Of a stretch of DNA of 15,155 nt, positions 13,139 through 15,155 are shown one piece after another. The notes under the pieces were generated by a model. The model saw nothing but the letters and a program-made list of their open reading frames with translations. It made no database searches and was not told the DNA's origin. How positions within the stretch are numbered: the first letter of the stretch is position 1; the number at the start of each line of letters is the position of its first letter. A program made the position numbers and the translations under genes. Source of the stretch: an uncultured Pseudobdellovibrionaceae bacterium (GTDB lineage Bacteria; Bdellovibrionota; Bdellovibrionia; Bdellovibrionales; Bdellovibrionaceae); NCBI GenBank assembly GCA_937900305.1, contig CALCCV010000235.1, positions 1 to 15,155 of the forward strand, in the 5' to 3' direction.

Positions 13139-14466
13139 TGCGCTTTCACACTTTTGGCTGCAAGGTGAACACCTATGACACCGGTCTCTTGGAAAAAAAG
13201 TTTCAAGAACTTCCTCTGACATCTGTGATACAGGGGCCTGTTCATATTTTGAATTCGTGTGCGGTGACGGCCGAGGCCAGCCGAGAAGCTCTGGTGCTGG
13301 CTCGGCGCTTGAAGCGTGAAAATCCTAAGGGCAAGGTCATCATCACGGGTTGCGCTGCCCAAGTGGATCATTCCGCATTTGTGGACAGCTCCGATGTGGA
13401 TTTGATCGTCGCCAATTCTCATAAAAATCAAATTTCAGAAATCATCCAAAAACACATTCAAGATCCTTCTTCGGTCGAAAAACTTCACCGCTCAGATATT
13501 TTTGCAGTCGAGGATTTAGGTGTTGGCGGAGGTTTAGAAAGTCGGCACACGAGGTCGTTTTTAAAAATTCAGGATGGCTGCAATGCATTCTGTACTTATT
13601 GCATCATTCCTTTTGCGCGTGGAAAAAGTCGAAGTTTGAGTGTGGAGAATCTCGTCGATCGAGTCAATGAGCTGCAACGCTCGGGTGTGGATGAAGTGGT
13701 GCTCACTGGAATTCACATTGCGGATTATGAGGACTCAGGGCGGGATCTTGCGGACCTTGTCGAAGCGCTGCTCTTGAAAACCAGTTTGCCACGTCTTCGT
13801 TTGGGATCTTTAGAGCCATTGGAGCTGAATGATCGGTTGCTCGCCCTCTTTCGCGACGATCGCGTTTGCCCGCATTTTCATTTGAGTATTCAGAGTGCCG
13901 ACGATGATGTTTTGCGAGCGATGAAACGAAAATATCAGCGCCAAGATGTGGTTCGTGCTCTAGAGACGATCGCTAAATTGCCCGGTGAAAGTTTTGTGGG
14001 AATGGATGTGATCGCCGGATTTTCAACAGAGACGGAGACCCAATTTCAAAATACCTACCAGACTTTGCGAGAGCTGCCGTGGACTCGAATGCACGTCTTT
14101 CCTTATTCCCAACGAACCGGTACTTTTGCCGTTCGCTTGGGGGACCTCGTGGAACCAGCGGTGAAAAAGGCGCGGGCGCGGCGGTTGCGAGAGCTCAGCT
14201 TCGAGCGGTATCGTGAGTGCGCCGAAAAACAAATCGGACGGGTGAAGTCTGTCTTGTGGTTGCGGGGCGATTTACGAAGGACCCCGTCGAGCGAAGCGGC
14301 AAGCCAAACGAATTCAGCTATGGGGTTGAGTTTAAGCCGAGACTTTTGGCACATCAAAGTTCCTGGCGGCAGCCAAAAAATCGGTGAAAGTAAAGTGCTC
14401 GTTAGACAGGTCGTCGCCTCGGCAAATCAAGATTTTCGTTTGGTTGGGGAGGCCTTGCCATGGTGA
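13126..14466 (+). CDS. mtaB: tRNA t6A37 methylthiotransferase MtaB
   Basis: MtaB is a radical SAM enzyme with two Fe-S clusters that turns t6A37 into ms2t6A37. The 446-residue protein has an N-terminal UPF0004 domain with cluster cysteines C12 (FGCKVNT), C45 (NSCAV) and C76 (TGCAAQ). The radical SAM cysteines C152, C156 and C159 lie in DGCNAFCTYC. A TRAM-like RNA-binding region fills about 370-446; it has an insert of about 15 residues rich in Ser/Thr/Ala (386-400) and a Leu where VLxE is usual. FGCKVNT and the TYCIIPFARG spacing favour MtaB over MiaB or RimO. Its substrate is made by the TsaE pathway encoded upstream. ATG 13138 would shorten the protein by 4 residues. The stop overlaps rnc by 7 bases. 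Confidence 0.9.
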   Translation: MDSVMRFHTFGCKVNTYDTGLLEKKFQELPLTSVIQGPVHILNSCAVTAEASREALVLARRLKRENPKGKVIITGCAAQVDHSAFVDSSDVDLIVANSHKNQISEIIQKHIQDPSSVEKLHRSDIFAVEDLGVGGGLESRHTRSFLKIQDGCNAFCTYCIIPFARGKSRSLSVENLVDRVNELQRSGVDEVVLTGIHIADYEDSGRDLADLVEALLLKTSLPRLRLGSLEPLELNDRLLALFRDDRVCPHFHLSIQSADDDVLRAMKRKYQRQDVVRALETIAKLPGESFVGMDVIAGFSTETETQFQNTYQTLRELPWTRMHVFPYSQRTGTFAVRLGDLVEPAVKKARARRLRELSFERYRECAEKQIGRVKSVLWLRGDLRRTPSSEAASQTNSAMGLSLSRDFWHIKVPGGSQKIGESKVLVRQVVASANQDFRLVGEALPW

Positions 14467-15155
14467 AAGACATGAATCTGGTTGCCCTGACGGGATTGAT
14501 GGAGCGAATTCAATACCATTTCAAAACTTTAGAAACGCTAGAACGTGCGATGACTCACAAGAGCTACCGACCCACTCCGCAGTTGCAGCACAATGAGCGC
14601 TTGGAATTTCTTGGCGATGCCGTTTTGGATTTGGCGTTGGCCGATCTGCTGATGAGTCATTTTCCCGAAGACTCTGAAGGAGCGTTGTCAAAAAAACGAG
14701 CTAGCCTGGTTAATGAAGTCCATCTCGCCCAACTGGCAAAGACGTTGGAACTGTGGCAGTGGGTTCGGTTGGGTCCCTCTGAAGAAAAAAATCGCGACAA
14801 TCTGAATGCTCGGTTGTTGTCTTCGACTTTAGAAGCTTTGGTTGGAGCTTTGTATGTGGATGGCGGTTATGGCGAGGCGATGAAATTCATCACCCAACTC
14901 TTCGCCAAGAGTTTAATGGATACCGCTCAAGAGTTGGATTTTGAAAGGGATTACAAAACTCGGCTGCAAGAGATCACGCAAAAACACTTCCGCGAAATTC
15001 CCGAGTACATGGTTATCAGTGAGGCCGGTCCTAGTCATCTCAAAGTGTTTCAAGTTCAAGTCAAAGTTCAAGGGCAAATCGTTGGCAGTGCTGAAGCCAA
15101 TAGTAAAAAGAATGCTGAGCAGGCCGCAGCCCACGGAGCGCTTCAACACTTCGCC
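14460..15155 (+). CDS. rnc: ribonuclease III, runs off the window end
   Basis: RNase III cuts double-stranded RNA in rRNA maturation and mRNA control. The frame from ATG 14460 is open for 232 codons to the last base, so the stop lies outside, though nearly the whole protein is present. The signature NERLEFLGDAVL is at 45-56, giving metal ligands E49 and D53. The second acidic cluster reads LLSSTLEALVGALY (119-132): E125 is present, but the Asp three residues before it, D114 in E. coli, is Ser122. The dsRNA-binding domain is at about 163-232, with the KKNAEQAAA helix (216-224). GGGGAGG at 14446-14452 is 7 bases before the ATG. GTG 14463 is an alternative start, overlapping the mtaB stop as GTGA. 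Confidence 0.93.
   Translation, partial: MVKDMNLVALTGLMERIQYHFKTLETLERAMTHKSYRPTPQLQHNERLEFLGDAVLDLALADLLMSHFPEDSEGALSKKRASLVNEVHLAQLAKTLELWQWVRLGPSEEKNRDNLNARLLSSTLEALVGALYVDGGYGEAMKFITQLFAKSLMDTAQELDFERDYKTRLQEITQKHFREIPEYMVISEAGPSHLKVFQVQVKVQGQIVGSAEANSKKNAEQAAAHGALQHFA

Overview
The window (about 50% GC by eye) is a dense, mostly + strand stretch of housekeeping genes from a Gram-negative bacterium. My best guess is a member of the Bdellovibrionota (Bdellovibrio and relatives). This rests on the mixture of an FtsH/GlmM locus with a CdaA-CdaR c-di-AMP module, a NifS-type desulfurase fused to an MnmA/MtaB/RNase III operon, and the moderate GC. It is an inference, not a proven placement. I saw no rRNA, tRNA, CRISPR array, insertion sequence or phage gene.

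Layout. 1-150: non-coding, with a perfect 9-bp inverted repeat. 151-1586: a two-gene unit, a two-TM histidine-kinase-like protein whose ATPase motifs are degenerate, plus a small membrane protein. 1711-2673: tilS, short form. 2674-2899: a leader region holding a candidate 31-codon ORF and an AT-rich hairpin directly in front of ftsH. 2900-4864: ftsH. 4952-6231: cdaA and cdaR (overlapping). 6345-7793: glmM. 7790-9000: pdxJ and tsaE, coupled by 4-nt overlaps. 8997-10688: one minus-strand gene of unknown function with a long disordered linker and a GAF-like C-terminus; its 3' end overlaps tsaE tail to tail. 10828-15155: iscS/nifS-like desulfurase, mnmA, mtaB and rnc, each overlapping the next; rnc runs off the window end.

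How the genes work together. Five genes act on tRNA anticodon loops: TilS (lysidine at position 34 of tRNA-Ile), the desulfurase feeding MnmA (s2U34), TsaE (t6A37), and MtaB (ms2t6A37, built on the TsaE product). CdaA, CdaR and GlmM form the module known from Gram-positive bacteria, where GlmM makes glucosamine-1-phosphate for the cell wall and also restrains CdaA. FtsH is the membrane quality-control protease. PdxJ makes the vitamin B6 ring, and PLP is the cofactor of the desulfurase.

Most worth a second look: the leader ORF and hairpin before ftsH; an RNase III whose conserved metal-binding Asp is replaced by Ser; the pseudo-kinase; and the unknown minus-strand protein with repeated acidic-x-x-Thr-x-Ile motifs.
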